This document shows, one piece after another, positions 42,189 to 51,025 of a DNA stretch of 64,000 nucleotides. Source of the stretch: Frigididesulfovibrio sp031551885 (GTDB lineage Bacteria; Desulfobacterota; Desulfovibrionia; Desulfovibrionales; Desulfovibrionaceae); contig JAVBMX010000037.1 of the NCBI GenBank assembly GCA_031551885.1, positions 1 through 64,000 of the forward strand, in the 5' to 3' direction. The stretch's first letter is position 1. Each line of letters opens with the position of its first letter. The position numbers were made by a program, and so were the translations under genes. The notes below the pieces were generated by a model. That model saw only the letters and a program-made list of their open reading frames with translations. It made no database searches and was not told the DNA's origin.

Positions 42189-44690
42189 TTAGTTGGCGAC
42201 GATGTTGACGAGCTTGCCCGGCACCAGCACCACCTTGCGGACGGTCAAGCCTTCCAGGTGCTTGGCCGTGTTCGGTTCGGCCAGAGCCTTGGCTTTGACG
42301 TCCTCTTCCGGGGCGTCGGCGGGCATTTCCAGCTTGCCGCGCAGCTTGCCGTTGATTTGGACCACAATGGTCAGCATGTCCCGGGCCAGGGCTTCTTCGG
42401 CATACTCCGGCCAGGAGCGACCCACCAGAGGATCGGCAAAGCCGAGATCCGCGCGGATTTCCTCGCATAGGTGCGGGGTGATGGGGAACAGCAGGGTCAA
42501 GGTGGAAGAGAGGGCCGAAGCTAGGCAACGCCGGCCGCCTTCGTCTTCCAGAAGTTCGTCTTTGACCAGGTACATGAGATTGACCAGTTCCATCACCGCC
42601 GCAATGGCCGTGTTGAACTGAAAACGGTTGCTGATGTCTTCGCCGGCTTTCTTGATCGTGGCGTGTTCCTTGCGGCGCAATTCTTTCGCCTTGGGATGTC
42701 CGGCATCGGCCGCTGTGGCCGTTCCGGCCTCCAAGGCCGGGATTTTGCCCGAGAGGTCCTCGGCCAAGCGCCACAGGCGGTTGACGAAGCGGAAAGAGCC
42801 CTCGATGCCCGAGTCGGTCCAGTCGAAGTCGCGTTCCGGCGGAGCGGCAAAGAGGCAGAACAGACGCACGGTGTCGGCCCCGTATTTGGCGATCATTTCG
42901 CTGGGTTCCACCGTGTTGCCCTTGGACTTGGACATCTTGGCCCCGCCCATAAGCACCATGCCTTGGGTCAGCAGATTGGCGAACGGCTCGTCATGCTTGA
43001 CCCGGCCGCAGTCGCGCAGGGCTTTGACGAAAAAGCGGGCATAGAGCAGGTGGAGAATGGCGTGTTCCACCCCGCCGATGTACTGGTCCACCGGCGACCA
43101 ATACGACATGGCCTCGGGGTCGAAGGGACCGTCGGTTTTGTCCGGGGCCGTGTAGCGCAGGAAGTACCAGGAGGACTCCACAAAGGTGTCCATGGTGTCG
43201 GTCTCGCGCCGGGCTTTTTGGCCGCATTTCGGGCAGACGCACTCGTAAAAGGCCGGCGTGTCCGGCAGGGGAGAGCGGCCGTCGGAGTGGGTGACCACGT
43301 CCAGGGGCAGCACCACGGGGAGATTTTCTTTCTTTTCCGGCACCATGCCGCAGGTTTCGCAGTAAATCACCGGAATGGGAGCGCCCCAGTACCGCTGGCG
43401 CGAGATGTTCCAATCCCGCAGACGCCAGTTCACGGTGCGCTTGCCCAGGCCTTTGGCTTCCAGCCAATCGGCGACTTTGATTTTGCCCTCTTCGTTGGGC
43501 AACCCGGTGAATTCGCCACAGTCGACCATGGTTCCGGCATCCGGCACGGCGGCCGTCATGACGGCCGGATCGAGCTTTTCCCCCTCGGGCTGAATGACCA
43601 CCCGGATGGGCAGGCCGTATTTGCGGGCGAACTCAAAGTCGCGTTGGTCATGGGCCGGAACGGCCATGACCGCGCCGGTGCCGTATTCGGCCAGAACAAA
43701 GTTGGCCACCCAGATGGGCATTTTGACGTCGGTGAAGGGGTTGATGCAGTACCGGCCGGTGAACATGCCTTCTTTTTCCAGGGTTTCCGAGGAAAGTTCG
43801 GCCTTGTTCATGTTCAGAATTTTCTGGGCGAACGCCGCGACCTCGGCCTCTTTTTCCGTGCCTTTGATCAACTCGGCCAACAAGGGATGCCCGGCCGCGA
43901 TGCTCATGAAGGTCGCGCCGAAGACCGTATCCTGGCGGGTGGTGAAGACGGTCAGGCCTTCGTCCCGGCCGCTCACGCCGCCGTCGACGGCAAAACGGAT
44001 TTCCGCGCCGATGGATTTGCCGATCCAGTTGCGCTGCATGGTGATGACCCGGTCGGGCCAGCCGCCTTCCAGTTTTTCCAGATCGGCCAGGAGTTCCTCG
44101 GCATAGGCGGTGATTCGCACGAACCACTGGGTCAGTTCTTTTTGCTCGACGGCCGAGTCGCAACGCCAGCAAATGCCGTCCACGACCTGTTCGTTGGCGA
44201 GCACGGTGTTGCAGGTCGGGCACCAGTTTTGCGGGGCCTTTTTGCGGTAGACGAGATCGCGTTCGAGAAAATCGAGGAAGAACTCCTGCTCCCAGCAGTA
44301 ATATTCCGGGGTGCAGGTGGCCAGCTCACGCCGCCAATCGTAGGAAAATCCCAGGCGTTTCAACTGGGAGCGCATGTTGTCGATGTTCGCAAAGGTCCAT
44401 TTGGCCGGGTGGATGCCGTGCTTGATGGCCGCGTTCTCGGCGGGCAGGCCGAAGGCGTCCCAGCCGATGGGATGCAGCACGTTGAAGCCCTGCATACGTT
44501 TGAAGTGGGCCACCACGTCCGCGATGGAGTAGTTGCGCACATGCCCCATATGGATGTTGCCCGACGGGTAGGGGAACATCTCCAGGCAATAGTATTTTGG
44601 CCGGGAATCGTTGTGGGAGCATTCAAAGGAGTGATTCTTCTCCCAATACCCCTGCCACTTGGCTTCAATGTCCTGCGGATTGTATTTCAT
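42189..44690 (-). CDS. leuS: Leucyl-tRNA synthetase
   Basis: An 833-aa class Ia aminoacyl-tRNA synthetase that charges tRNA-Leu. The HIGH motif is in YPSGNIHMGHVRN (about 37-49) and KMSKSKGN near 575. The inserted CP1 editing domain (about 220-420) carries the GTGAVMAVPAHDQRDFEFA segment of the editing site. CxxC pairs (WCPTCN, CWRCD) occur between the HIGH motif and the CP1 insertion. The length is typical. It is preceded by nusB with 122 nt between them and followed by lptE after 9 nt. Confidence 0.98.
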   Translation of the reverse strand: MKYNPQDIEAKWQGYWEKNHSFECSHNDSRPKYYCLEMFPYPSGNIHMGHVRNYSIADVVAHFKRMQGFNVLHPIGWDAFGLPAENAAIKHGIHPAKWTFANIDNMRSQLKRLGFSYDWRRELATCTPEYYCWEQEFFLDFLERDLVYRKKAPQNWCPTCNTVLANEQVVDGICWRCDSAVEQKELTQWFVRITAYAEELLADLEKLEGGWPDRVITMQRNWIGKSIGAEIRFAVDGGVSGRDEGLTVFTTRQDTVFGATFMSIAAGHPLLAELIKGTEKEAEVAAFAQKILNMNKAELSSETLEKEGMFTGRYCINPFTDVKMPIWVANFVLAEYGTGAVMAVPAHDQRDFEFARKYGLPIRVVIQPEGEKLDPAVMTAAVPDAGTMVDCGEFTGLPNEEGKIKVADWLEAKGLGKRTVNWRLRDWNISRQRYWGAPIPVIYCETCGMVPEKKENLPVVLPLDVVTHSDGRSPLPDTPAFYECVCPKCGQKARRETDTMDTFVESSWYFLRYTAPDKTDGPFDPEAMSYWSPVDQYIGGVEHAILHLLYARFFVKALRDCGRVKHDEPFANLLTQGMVLMGGAKMSKSKGNTVEPSEMIAKYGADTVRLFCLFAAPPERDFDWTDSGIEGSFRFVNRLWRLAEDLSGKIPALEAGTATAADAGHPKAKELRRKEHATIKKAGEDISNRFQFNTAIAAVMELVNLMYLVKDELLEDEGGRRCLASALSSTLTLLFPITPHLCEEIRADLGFADPLVGRSWPEYAEEALARDMLTIVVQINGKLRGKLEMPADAPEEDVKAKALAEPNTAKHLEGLTVRKVVLVPGKLVNIVAN

Positions 44691-44812
44691 GGCGCAATCT
44701 GGTTGTGAGGGTTAGGTTTGGGTGCGGATGCCGTGAACAGGCCGGAAGTCCGCGCGGTTGTCCTTGTGTGTCTGCCGTGTCGCGCGCCCGTTTGATGATG
44801 CGGGGACGACAA

Positions 44813-45292
44813 TTACGACGGCGTCACCCTGTGGGGAAACTCCCCGGCCGCCGCGGCTTTGGCTGCCGAGTCCAAAATGCCGTTGATGAAGGCGCGGGAG
44901 GCTTCGTCCCCAAATTGTTTGGAAAGCTCCACGGCTTCGTTGATCGCAGCCTTGGCGGGCACATCCGGGCGATACATGAGTTCATACAGGGCCAGGCGCA
45001 GAATCGCGCCTTCCACCTTGCCGATGCGCTCAACACGCCAGTTGCGGGAAAACGCGTTCAGGGCGGCGTCCAACTCGGCCTGCCGAGACCAGGCTCCGAA
45101 GACGAGTTCCCAGGCAAATCCTCGGGCGTCTTCAATGGATTCGGGCTTGTCCGGCGACAGGCAAAAGGCCTTTTTCAGAGCAGCCTCGTCCGTCACCGGA
45201 CTGAAGGCGAGCCCATAGAGCACCTTGAAAGCGAAAATACGTTCCAGCCGACGCGGGGTCTTTGATGTTCCGCTCAAATTTTTTTCCTTCAT
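44813..45292 (-). CDS. nusB: Transcription antitermination factor NusB
   Basis: A 159-aa helical protein that binds boxA RNA with S10/NusE in rRNA antitermination. Conserved elements are RIFAFKVLYGLAF at the N terminus, AILRLALYELMYRPDVPAKAAINEAVELSKQFG (in part) and the C-terminal FINGILDSAAK. The ATG at 45292 begins MKEKNLSG. An upstream in-frame extension runs into the repeat at 45296-45446 and is not used. In many bacteria nusB follows ribH, as here. Confidence 0.94.
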   Translation of the reverse strand: MKEKNLSGTSKTPRRLERIFAFKVLYGLAFSPVTDEAALKKAFCLSPDKPESIEDARGFAWELVFGAWSRQAELDAALNAFSRNWRVERIGKVEGAILRLALYELMYRPDVPAKAAINEAVELSKQFGDEASRAFINGILDSAAKAAAAGEFPHRVTPS

Positions 45293-45295
45293 TAC

Positions 45296-45446
45296 TTGGG
45301 GCTGCGCCCCAAACCCCGTCCGGGGGAAATGATTTCCCCCGGACCCCCTCATATGTCGGCAAATCCCGCGCGAAGCGCGGGTTTGCCGATATGGGGGTGC
45401 AGGGGGTTCAATCCCCTGCCGGGGGTAGGGGGGCGGAGCCCCCCAT
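45296..45446. repeat. Repeat family C, copy 3: cluster of GC-rich hairpins between ribH and nusB
   Basis: A run of perfect or near-perfect palindromes: GGGGCTGCGCCCC, GTCCGGGGGAAAT/ATTTCCCCCGGAC, a long hairpin of about 25 bp (45347-45399) ending in GGGGGTGCAGGGGG, then AATCCCCTGCCGGGGG and GGGGGGCGGAGCCCCCC. Parts match 6689-6703 (GGGGCTGCGCCCCAAA), 20203-20340 and 12806-12822. It lies within the riboflavin-nusB transcript, 5 nt from both genes, so it may act on mRNA. Confidence 0.7.
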
Positions 45447-45451
45447 ACCTC

Positions 45452-45922
45452 TTAAATCTGCTCAAGCACGCGGATGGTTTCCAAAAGAGCGGCGGCGGCG
45501 TCCACGCCTTTGTTGCCGGCTTTACTGCCGGCGCGTTCCACGGCTTGTTCCACGCTGTCGGTGGTCAAAAGGCCGAACCCGATGGGCAGACCCGTTTCCA
45601 GCGAGACATGGGCCAACCCTTTGGTGGCTTCGGAAGCGACAAAGTCGAAGTGCGGCGTCGCGCCCCGGATGACCGCGCCCAGAGCCACGATGCCGTCGAT
45701 GCCGCCTTTCTTGGCGATCTTGCGGCAGACCACGGGCAGCTCAAACGCGCCGGGAATGCGCACCAAGGTGATGTTTTCCCGCTCCATGCCGTGCCGGGTC
45801 AGGTAGTCCACGGCCCCGCCAACCAGGCGGTCCACGATGATATCGTTGAATCGGGCGGCCACAATGGTGATTTTCAGTCCCTGGGCGACAAGTTTTCCTT
45901 CAATGGTCTTGATGTGCGCCAT
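45452..45922 (-). CDS. ribH: 6,7-dimethyl-8-ribityllumazine synthase
   Basis: A 156-aa enzyme of the riboflavin pathway. It condenses 5-amino-6-ribitylaminouracil with dihydroxybutanone phosphate and assembles into a 60-mer icosahedral shell or a pentamer. Substrate-binding motifs VRIPGAFELPVVCRKIA and GAVIRGATPHFDFVASEATKGLAHVS are clear. It follows ribBA after 51 nt. Confidence 0.97.
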   Translation of the reverse strand: MAHIKTIEGKLVAQGLKITIVAARFNDIIVDRLVGGAVDYLTRHGMERENITLVRIPGAFELPVVCRKIAKKGGIDGIVALGAVIRGATPHFDFVASEATKGLAHVSLETGLPIGFGLLTTDSVEQAVERAGSKAGNKGVDAAAALLETIRVLEQI

Positions 45923-45973
45923 ATAATCTCCCGTCGAATCGTGTTGATGTCTGAGGTTCGTCCGGCGTTCCGC

Positions 45974-47266
45974 CTACGCCCTTTTTTTCCCGTCGGAGGA
46001 CGTGGGGCACGAAACCCCGCCGCAGCCGCAGGCCTGTGCCGTCACCCCTTTTTCTTCGTTTTCGCCGAGTTGCAGCAGGTGGCCCATTTTTTCTTTCTTG
46101 GTGCGCAGATAGTCGGCATTGAAGCTGCAGGCGTCCAATTCCAAGGGCTCGCGCTTCGTCACTTCCAGGCCGTAGCCTTCCAAGCCGACGATTTTGGTGG
46201 GGTTGTTGGTCATCAGGCGCATTTTGCGTACGCCCAGATCGACCAGAATTTGCGCGCCGATGCCGTAGTCGCGCAGATCGGCCTTAAAACCAAGCTTGTG
46301 GTTGGCTTCAACCGTATCCAATCCTTGGTCCTGCAGAGCATACGCCTTCAGTTTGTTGGCCAGGCCGATGCCCCGGCCTTCCTGCCTCATATACAGCACC
46401 ACGCCCGTGCCTTCCTTTTCGACGGCGCAAAGCGCGGCGGCAAGTTGCCCGCCGCAGTCGCAGCGCAACGAGCCGAGCACGTCGCCGGTCAGGCATTCGC
46501 TGTGCACCCGGACCAGAGTCGGGGACCCGGGTGACGGGTCGCCTTTGACAATGGCCAAGTGGGTGTCGTCGTGCATGTCGGTTTCATAGGCGATGACTTT
46601 GAACTCGCCGTATCGGGTGGGCATTTTGGCCTCGGCCATGCGGCGCACGGAAAGAAGCCCGGACTGCATCCGGTAGCGGATCAGGTCTTTAATGGTGGCG
46701 ATTTTCAGCCCGTGTTTCTTGGCGAAAATTTTCAGATCCGGCATGCGGGCCATCGTACCGTCATCTTTGAGGATTTCGCAGATGACCGCGGCCTGCTTCA
46801 GCCCGGCCAAGCTTGCCAGATCCACGCCGCCTTCGGTTTGCCCGGCTCGGACCATGACCCCGCCTTTCTGCGCCCGGAGGGGGAAGATGTGCCCGGGGGT
46901 GACGATGGTTTCCGGCCCGGCGTTGTCGGCCACGGCGGCAAGGATGGTGGTGGCGCGATCCTGGGCCGAGATGCCCGTGGTTACGCCGTGGCGGGCCTCA
47001 ATGGAGACCGTGAAGTTGGTACCGAAGCGCGACTCGTTGCGCCGAGCCATGAGGGGCAGATCGAGCTTGTCGATCATGGCCGAGGCCATGGGCAGGCAGA
47101 TCAGCCCCCGAGCGTGGGTGGCCATGAAGTTGATCGCTTCGGGGGTGACGAACTCGGCCGCGATGGTGATGTCGCCTTCGTTTTCACGATCTTCGTCGTC
47201 CACCAGAATGATCATTTTCCCTTGGCGGATTTCTTCAATGGCCTGCTCGGTCGTACAAAGGGGCAT
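45974..47266 (-). CDS. ribBA: Bifunctional 3,4-dihydroxy-2-butanone 4-phosphate synthase / GTP cyclohydrolase II
   Basis: A 430-aa two-domain enzyme. Residues about 1-205 form the DHBP synthase (DDEDRENEGD, about 22-31, and HTEGGVDLA-type segment). Residues about 210-400 form GTP cyclohydrolase II, with the zinc cysteines CLTGDVLGSLRCDCGGQ and the RQEGRGIGLANKL motif. The last about 30 residues are an unusual Cys-rich tail (ACGCGGVSCPTSS). It supplies both branches of riboflavin synthesis in the operon ribD-ribE-ribBA-ribH. The gap to ribE is 18 nt. Confidence 0.97.
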   Translation of the reverse strand: MPLCTTEQAIEEIRQGKMIILVDDEDRENEGDITIAAEFVTPEAINFMATHARGLICLPMASAMIDKLDLPLMARRNESRFGTNFTVSIEARHGVTTGISAQDRATTILAAVADNAGPETIVTPGHIFPLRAQKGGVMVRAGQTEGGVDLASLAGLKQAAVICEILKDDGTMARMPDLKIFAKKHGLKIATIKDLIRYRMQSGLLSVRRMAEAKMPTRYGEFKVIAYETDMHDDTHLAIVKGDPSPGSPTLVRVHSECLTGDVLGSLRCDCGGQLAAALCAVEKEGTGVVLYMRQEGRGIGLANKLKAYALQDQGLDTVEANHKLGFKADLRDYGIGAQILVDLGVRKMRLMTNNPTKIVGLEGYGLEVTKREPLELDACSFNADYLRTKKEKMGHLLQLGENEEKGVTAQACGCGGVSCPTSSDGKKRA

Positions 47267-47284
47267 ATTTCTTGTCCTTTTCGC

Positions 47285-47932
47285 TTAAAAACCATTATCG
47301 CGCAGCATGTCCAGCGTCAGTCCGCCGGATGTGCCGGAAGTTTCAATCGGACGCAACAGGCGCTGCACGTATTTGCCGATGAGGTCGGTTTCCAGGTTCA
47401 CGACGCGCCCCGGTCGCCAAAAGCCGATGGTCGTGGCTTTTTGGGTTTCGGGGATCACGTTGACTTCCAGAAAATCCAAACCGCAATCATTCACCGTCAG
47501 GCTCACGCCGTCAAGTGTCACGGAGCCCTTTTGAATGACCTGGGGGCCGAAGATTTCGGGAAAGCGCACCCGGATGCGCAGCGAGTCGCCGGCCGGAGCG
47601 ATATGCTCCACGGTCGCCAAGGCGTCCACATGGCCGCTGACCAAGTGCCCGCCCAGGCGATCGCCCAGGCACAGCGCCCGTTCCAGGTTGACTCGTTCGC
47701 CGGGACGAAGGCCGCCAAGATTGGTCAGACTCAAGGTTTCCCGCGAGGCAAAGGCGGTAAAGGCGTCGGCGTCGAAGGTTTCGACCGACAGACAAGCCCC
47801 GTTCACGGCGATGCTTTCGCCTTTTTGCAGGGCTGTGAAGGCCGGTTCCGGGCGGATGCGCAGACGGACGTCGCCCGAACCGGGAGCCAAGCGGACGACT
47901 TCGCCCACGGCGGTCGTCAGGCCGGTGAACAT
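47285..47932 (-). CDS. ribE: Riboflavin synthase alpha chain
   Basis: A 215-aa trimeric enzyme that makes riboflavin from two molecules of lumazine by dismutation. Two lumazine-binding repeats are visible, each with its start motif (MFTGLTTAVGEVVRL; GHLVSGHVDALATV) and internal conserved SLTVND-type block. The gene starts in a 16-nt overlap with the ribD end. Length is standard. Confidence 0.96.
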   Translation of the reverse strand: MFTGLTTAVGEVVRLAPGSGDVRLRIRPEPAFTALQKGESIAVNGACLSVETFDADAFTAFASRETLSLTNLGGLRPGERVNLERALCLGDRLGGHLVSGHVDALATVEHIAPAGDSLRIRVRFPEIFGPQVIQKGSVTLDGVSLTVNDCGLDFLEVNVIPETQKATTIGFWRPGRVVNLETDLIGKYVQRLLRPIETSGTSGGLTLDMLRDNGF

Positions 47933-49104
47933 GCGACCTCCGTGGAGGGCGCCGCCGCCGGCGCGGCGGGGCGGAACGTCAGGATGACGTCCGTATCACA
48001 GGAAGAAACACCGGCAATGCGCAGGTTCAGGGCGTCCTCCATGGTCAGGGGAGAGCGGCCGTCAAAAAGCGGGGTGGCCTCGTTGTCGCCAAGGATTTTC
48101 GGCGCGAGGTGCAGGTGAAATTCCCGGATCAGGTTCTTTTCCAGCATGGTTAAACCCAGTCGGCCGCCGCCCTCGCAGAGCACATACCGGCAGTCGAGTT
48201 CGGAGCGCAGCAGGCGCAGGCCTTCCTCCAGGTTCAATTCGGCCCGCATGCCGTGTCCTCGGGTGTTGGCCCGGGCCTGGGAGGAAAGTCCCATCACCCG
48301 CACGCCGAGCTTGCGCAGGGCCACGGCCTTGGGGCCGGCCGCCGCCGCCACGGTGGTCCAAAATACGGTGGATTGCGCCCGCTCGCGCAGAAGATAATAC
48401 GAGGCGTCGGCATCCGGCAGACGCGAGGTGACCACCACCGCGAACGGCTGATGGGGGCATTCGACGCCTTCCAACCGGCAGGTCAGCCAGGGGTCGTCTT
48501 GATAAAAGGTGTTGCCGCCCACGATCAAAGCGTGCATGTGCCGGCGCAGCTTGTGCCCTTCGTTGCGGGCCGCTTCGCTGGAAACCCAGCGGGAATGCCC
48601 GGTGCGGGTGGCGATACGCCCGTCCAGGCTGCCGGCCAGCTTGAGGAAGGTGTAGGGGAGGTCCGAGGTTCGCCAGGTGACGAAATCGTCGATAAGATCG
48701 CGACAAATCTGCTCTTCCACACCGACGACGATGTCGACCCCGACCGCCCGCAACAGTTCGGCCCCGCCCCCGGCTTCGGGGTTGGGGTCGAGCGTGCCCA
48801 CGACCACCCGGCGGATGCCCGCCGCCAATACGGCGTCGGTGCAGGGCGGGGTTTTGCCGTGGTGCCGGCAGGGTTCCAAAGTCACCACCAGGGTGCATTC
48901 GGCCGGGTCCACGCCTTTGGCCGCGGCGTCGGCCAAGACTTCCACCTCGGCGTGCGGGAGCCCCGGTCCCTTGTGATACCCCTCGGCCACAATCACGCCG
49001 TCCTTGACCAGCACCGCGCCCACGGCGGGGTTGGGAGCGGTCAGGAAGCGCGCCTTGCGGGCCAGGTCCGCGGCCTGGAGCATGAACGGGCGAAACGCCT
49101 CCAT
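47917..49104 (-). CDS. ribD: Bifunctional riboflavin deaminase/reductase (RibD)
   Basis: A 395-aa enzyme for the two steps after GTP cyclohydrolase II. Residues about 1-150 are the deaminase with the zinc motif HAEVEVL and PCRHHGKTPPC. Residues about 155-370 are the reductase with LKLAGSLDGRIAT, SSEAARNEGH and CEGGGRLG. It starts in a TGATG overlap with the deoxycytidylate deaminase gene. The C-terminal Ala/Pro-rich extension is not conserved. No FMN riboswitch was found upstream of this operon position. Confidence 0.96.
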   Translation of the reverse strand: MEAFRPFMLQAADLARKARFLTAPNPAVGAVLVKDGVIVAEGYHKGPGLPHAEVEVLADAAAKGVDPAECTLVVTLEPCRHHGKTPPCTDAVLAAGIRRVVVGTLDPNPEAGGGAELLRAVGVDIVVGVEEQICRDLIDDFVTWRTSDLPYTFLKLAGSLDGRIATRTGHSRWVSSEAARNEGHKLRRHMHALIVGGNTFYQDDPWLTCRLEGVECPHQPFAVVVTSRLPDADASYYLLRERAQSTVFWTTVAAAAGPKAVALRKLGVRVMGLSSQARANTRGHGMRAELNLEEGLRLLRSELDCRYVLCEGGGRLGLTMLEKNLIREFHLHLAPKILGDNEATPLFDGRSPLTMEDALNLRIAGVSSCDTDVILTFRPAAPAAAPSTEVACSPA

Positions 49105-49565
49105 CAGCCGGCCCCCTCGGTCCGCACGAAACGTTCAAGGGTGACGCCCGCTTCCGCGAACATGGCTTCGGACATGGGATCGGGGTAGGGTTCTTCGAAA
49201 TGAACGGCGGTGATGCCGCAATTCAGCAGCAGCTTGGCGCAAATCAGGCAGGGCTGGTGGGTGCAGTAGATTTCCGCGCCTTCCAGCGAGACGCCGTGCA
49301 CGGCGGCCTGCACGATGACGTTTTGTTCCGCGTGCAGCCCGCGGCACAGTTCATGGCGTTGGCCCGAAGGAATGCCCAATTGTTCGCGCAGACAGCCGAT
49401 CTCCAGACAGTCACGCATGTTGCGCGGCGCGCCGTTGTACCCCGTCGCCAAAATACGCTTGTTTTTGACGGCAACGGCGCCCACCTTGCGCCGGCTGCAG
49501 GTCGAGCGTTCGGCCACAAGCCGGGTGATGCCCATAAAGTAATCGGGCCAGGGGAGCCGTGCCAT
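49104..49565 (-). CDS. Deoxycytidylate (dCMP) deaminase family protein
   Basis: A 153-aa zinc enzyme of the cytidine/deoxycytidylate deaminase fold. The metal site is HAEQNVIVQA (His and Glu) with PCLICAKLL. N-terminal WPDYFMGITRLVAERSTCSRRKVGAV is typical of ComEB/dCMP deaminases that make dUMP for thymidylate synthesis. It lies upstream of ribD in a one-base overlap, so the two deaminases are co-translated; this pairing is often seen in the group. Confidence 0.9.
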   Translation of the reverse strand: MARLPWPDYFMGITRLVAERSTCSRRKVGAVAVKNKRILATGYNGAPRNMRDCLEIGCLREQLGIPSGQRHELCRGLHAEQNVIVQAAVHGVSLEGAEIYCTHQPCLICAKLLLNCGITAVHFEEPYPDPMSEAMFAEAGVTLERFVRTEGAG

Positions 49566-49717
49566 GCGCGCCTCAATCGGTTGCGATCTTTAAAAAATGC
49601 TCGGGGCGACCGCGTAGCGGACGCCCTTTGCGGTTCGTTTTCAAACTCTCGAACATGCCGTCTCTCGCCGGCAATTCCGAAGGACATCACCGAAAGACGG
49701 AAGGGAGGCCGCTGGAG

Positions 49718-50956
49718 TTACCAGGCAAACAGCGGGTAACGGGAGGCGAACTTCTGCACCTTGCGGCTGACCGAGGCCAGGCGGGTGTCGTTGTCTCGCG
49801 AATCCAGCGCTTCCACGATCCAGGCCGCGACCCTGCGCATGTCTTTGGCGACCATACCCCGGGTGGAAAGGGCCGGAGTACCGATACGAATACCGGACGT
49901 CACGAAGGGCGACCGGGTTTCAAAGGGCACGGTGTTTTTGTTGACCGTGATGCCCGCCTTGTCCAGGGCTATTTCGGCATCTTTGCCGGTAATGTTTTGG
50001 GGCGTGAGGTCAACCAGCATCAAGTGGTTGTCCGTGCCGCCGGAGACCAGCCGGAAACCGGCTTGGGTGAGTTCGCCGGCCAGCACGCGGGCGTTTTCCA
50101 GCACCCGCTTTTGGTATTTGGAGAACTCGGGGCGCAGGGCTTCGCCAAAGGCCACGGCCTTGGCGGCGATGACGTGCATGAGCGGACCGCCCTGAATGCC
50201 GGGGAATATCTGGCTGTTCAGGGTTTTGCCGAATTCTTCGGACGAAAGAATCATCCCGCCGCGCGGGCCGCGCAGGGTTTTATGGGTGGTGGTGGAGACA
50301 AAGTGGGCGTGACCCACTGGGCTCGGGTGCAGGTCGGCGGCCACAAGGCCGGCGATATGGGCCATGTCCACGAAGAGCTTGGCGTTCACTTCGTCCGCCA
50401 CGGCGCGGAATTTGGCGAAGTCGATGGTCCGTGAGTAGGCGCTGGCCCCGGCCACGATGATGGTCGGTTTATGCTGCTTGGCCAGGGTGCGCAACTCGTC
50501 GTAATCGATCAGGCCGGTTTCGCGGTTCACCCCGTAAGCCACAAAGTTGTAAAACTTACCGGAGAAGTTCACCGGGCTGCCGTGGGTCAGGTGCCCGCCG
50601 TGCGACAGGTTCATGCCCAGAATGGTCGCTCCAGGCTGGGCCGCGGCGAAATACACCGCCATGTTGGCCTGGCTGCCCGAGTGCGGCTGTACGTTGACGT
50701 ATTCGGCTTTGAAAAGTTCTTTGGCGCGGTCCACGGCCAGGGTTTCCACCACATCCACGTACTCGCAGCCGCCATAGTAACGTTTGCCGGAGTAGCCTTC
50801 AGCATATTTGTGGGTCAATATGCTGCCCTGGGCTTGGCGCACGGCGATGGAAACGAAGTTTTCCGAAGCGATCAACTCAAGTTTGCCGAGCTGCCGCAGA
50901 GACTCCTGGTAAATGGCTTTCCCCACCGCCGTATCATGCAAAAGAAGCTCATCCAT
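49718..50956 (-). CDS. glyA: Serine hydroxymethyltransferase
   Basis: A 412-aa PLP enzyme that makes glycine and 5,10-methylene-THF from serine. The PLP-lysine motif STTTHKTLRGPRGGM is intact, as are IASENFVS near the N terminus and YVDVVE. The ATG at 50956 follows AAGGATT. It sits between fabF (69 nt) and the dCMP deaminase (152 nt), a frequent order in this group. Length is normal. Confidence 0.97.
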   Translation of the reverse strand: MDELLLHDTAVGKAIYQESLRQLGKLELIASENFVSIAVRQAQGSILTHKYAEGYSGKRYYGGCEYVDVVETLAVDRAKELFKAEYVNVQPHSGSQANMAVYFAAAQPGATILGMNLSHGGHLTHGSPVNFSGKFYNFVAYGVNRETGLIDYDELRTLAKQHKPTIIVAGASAYSRTIDFAKFRAVADEVNAKLFVDMAHIAGLVAADLHPSPVGHAHFVSTTTHKTLRGPRGGMILSSEEFGKTLNSQIFPGIQGGPLMHVIAAKAVAFGEALRPEFSKYQKRVLENARVLAGELTQAGFRLVSGGTDNHLMLVDLTPQNITGKDAEIALDKAGITVNKNTVPFETRSPFVTSGIRIGTPALSTRGMVAKDMRRVAAWIVEALDSRDNDTRLASVSRKVQKFASRYPLFAW

Positions 50957-51025
50957 GCTCAAATCCTTACCAAAAGAGTGGAAAGAAAAACGGGCCCTCC
51001 CCACATCGCTCGAAAGGAGCGGGGC

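Noticed and set aside
42663..44708. Long open frame (681 codons) on the plus strand
   Set aside because: It is antisense to leuS, with no ribosome-binding site and unnatural composition.
45296..45446. Possible CRISPR array or riboswitch between ribH and nusB
   Set aside because: The repeats are palindromes of different sequence without regular spacers, and the core features of an FMN riboswitch are not visible.
49566..49717. FMN riboswitch or promoter before the deaminase-ribD operon
   Set aside because: The 152-nt gap between glyA and the deaminase gene has no recognisable riboswitch pattern; read-through from glyA is more likely.
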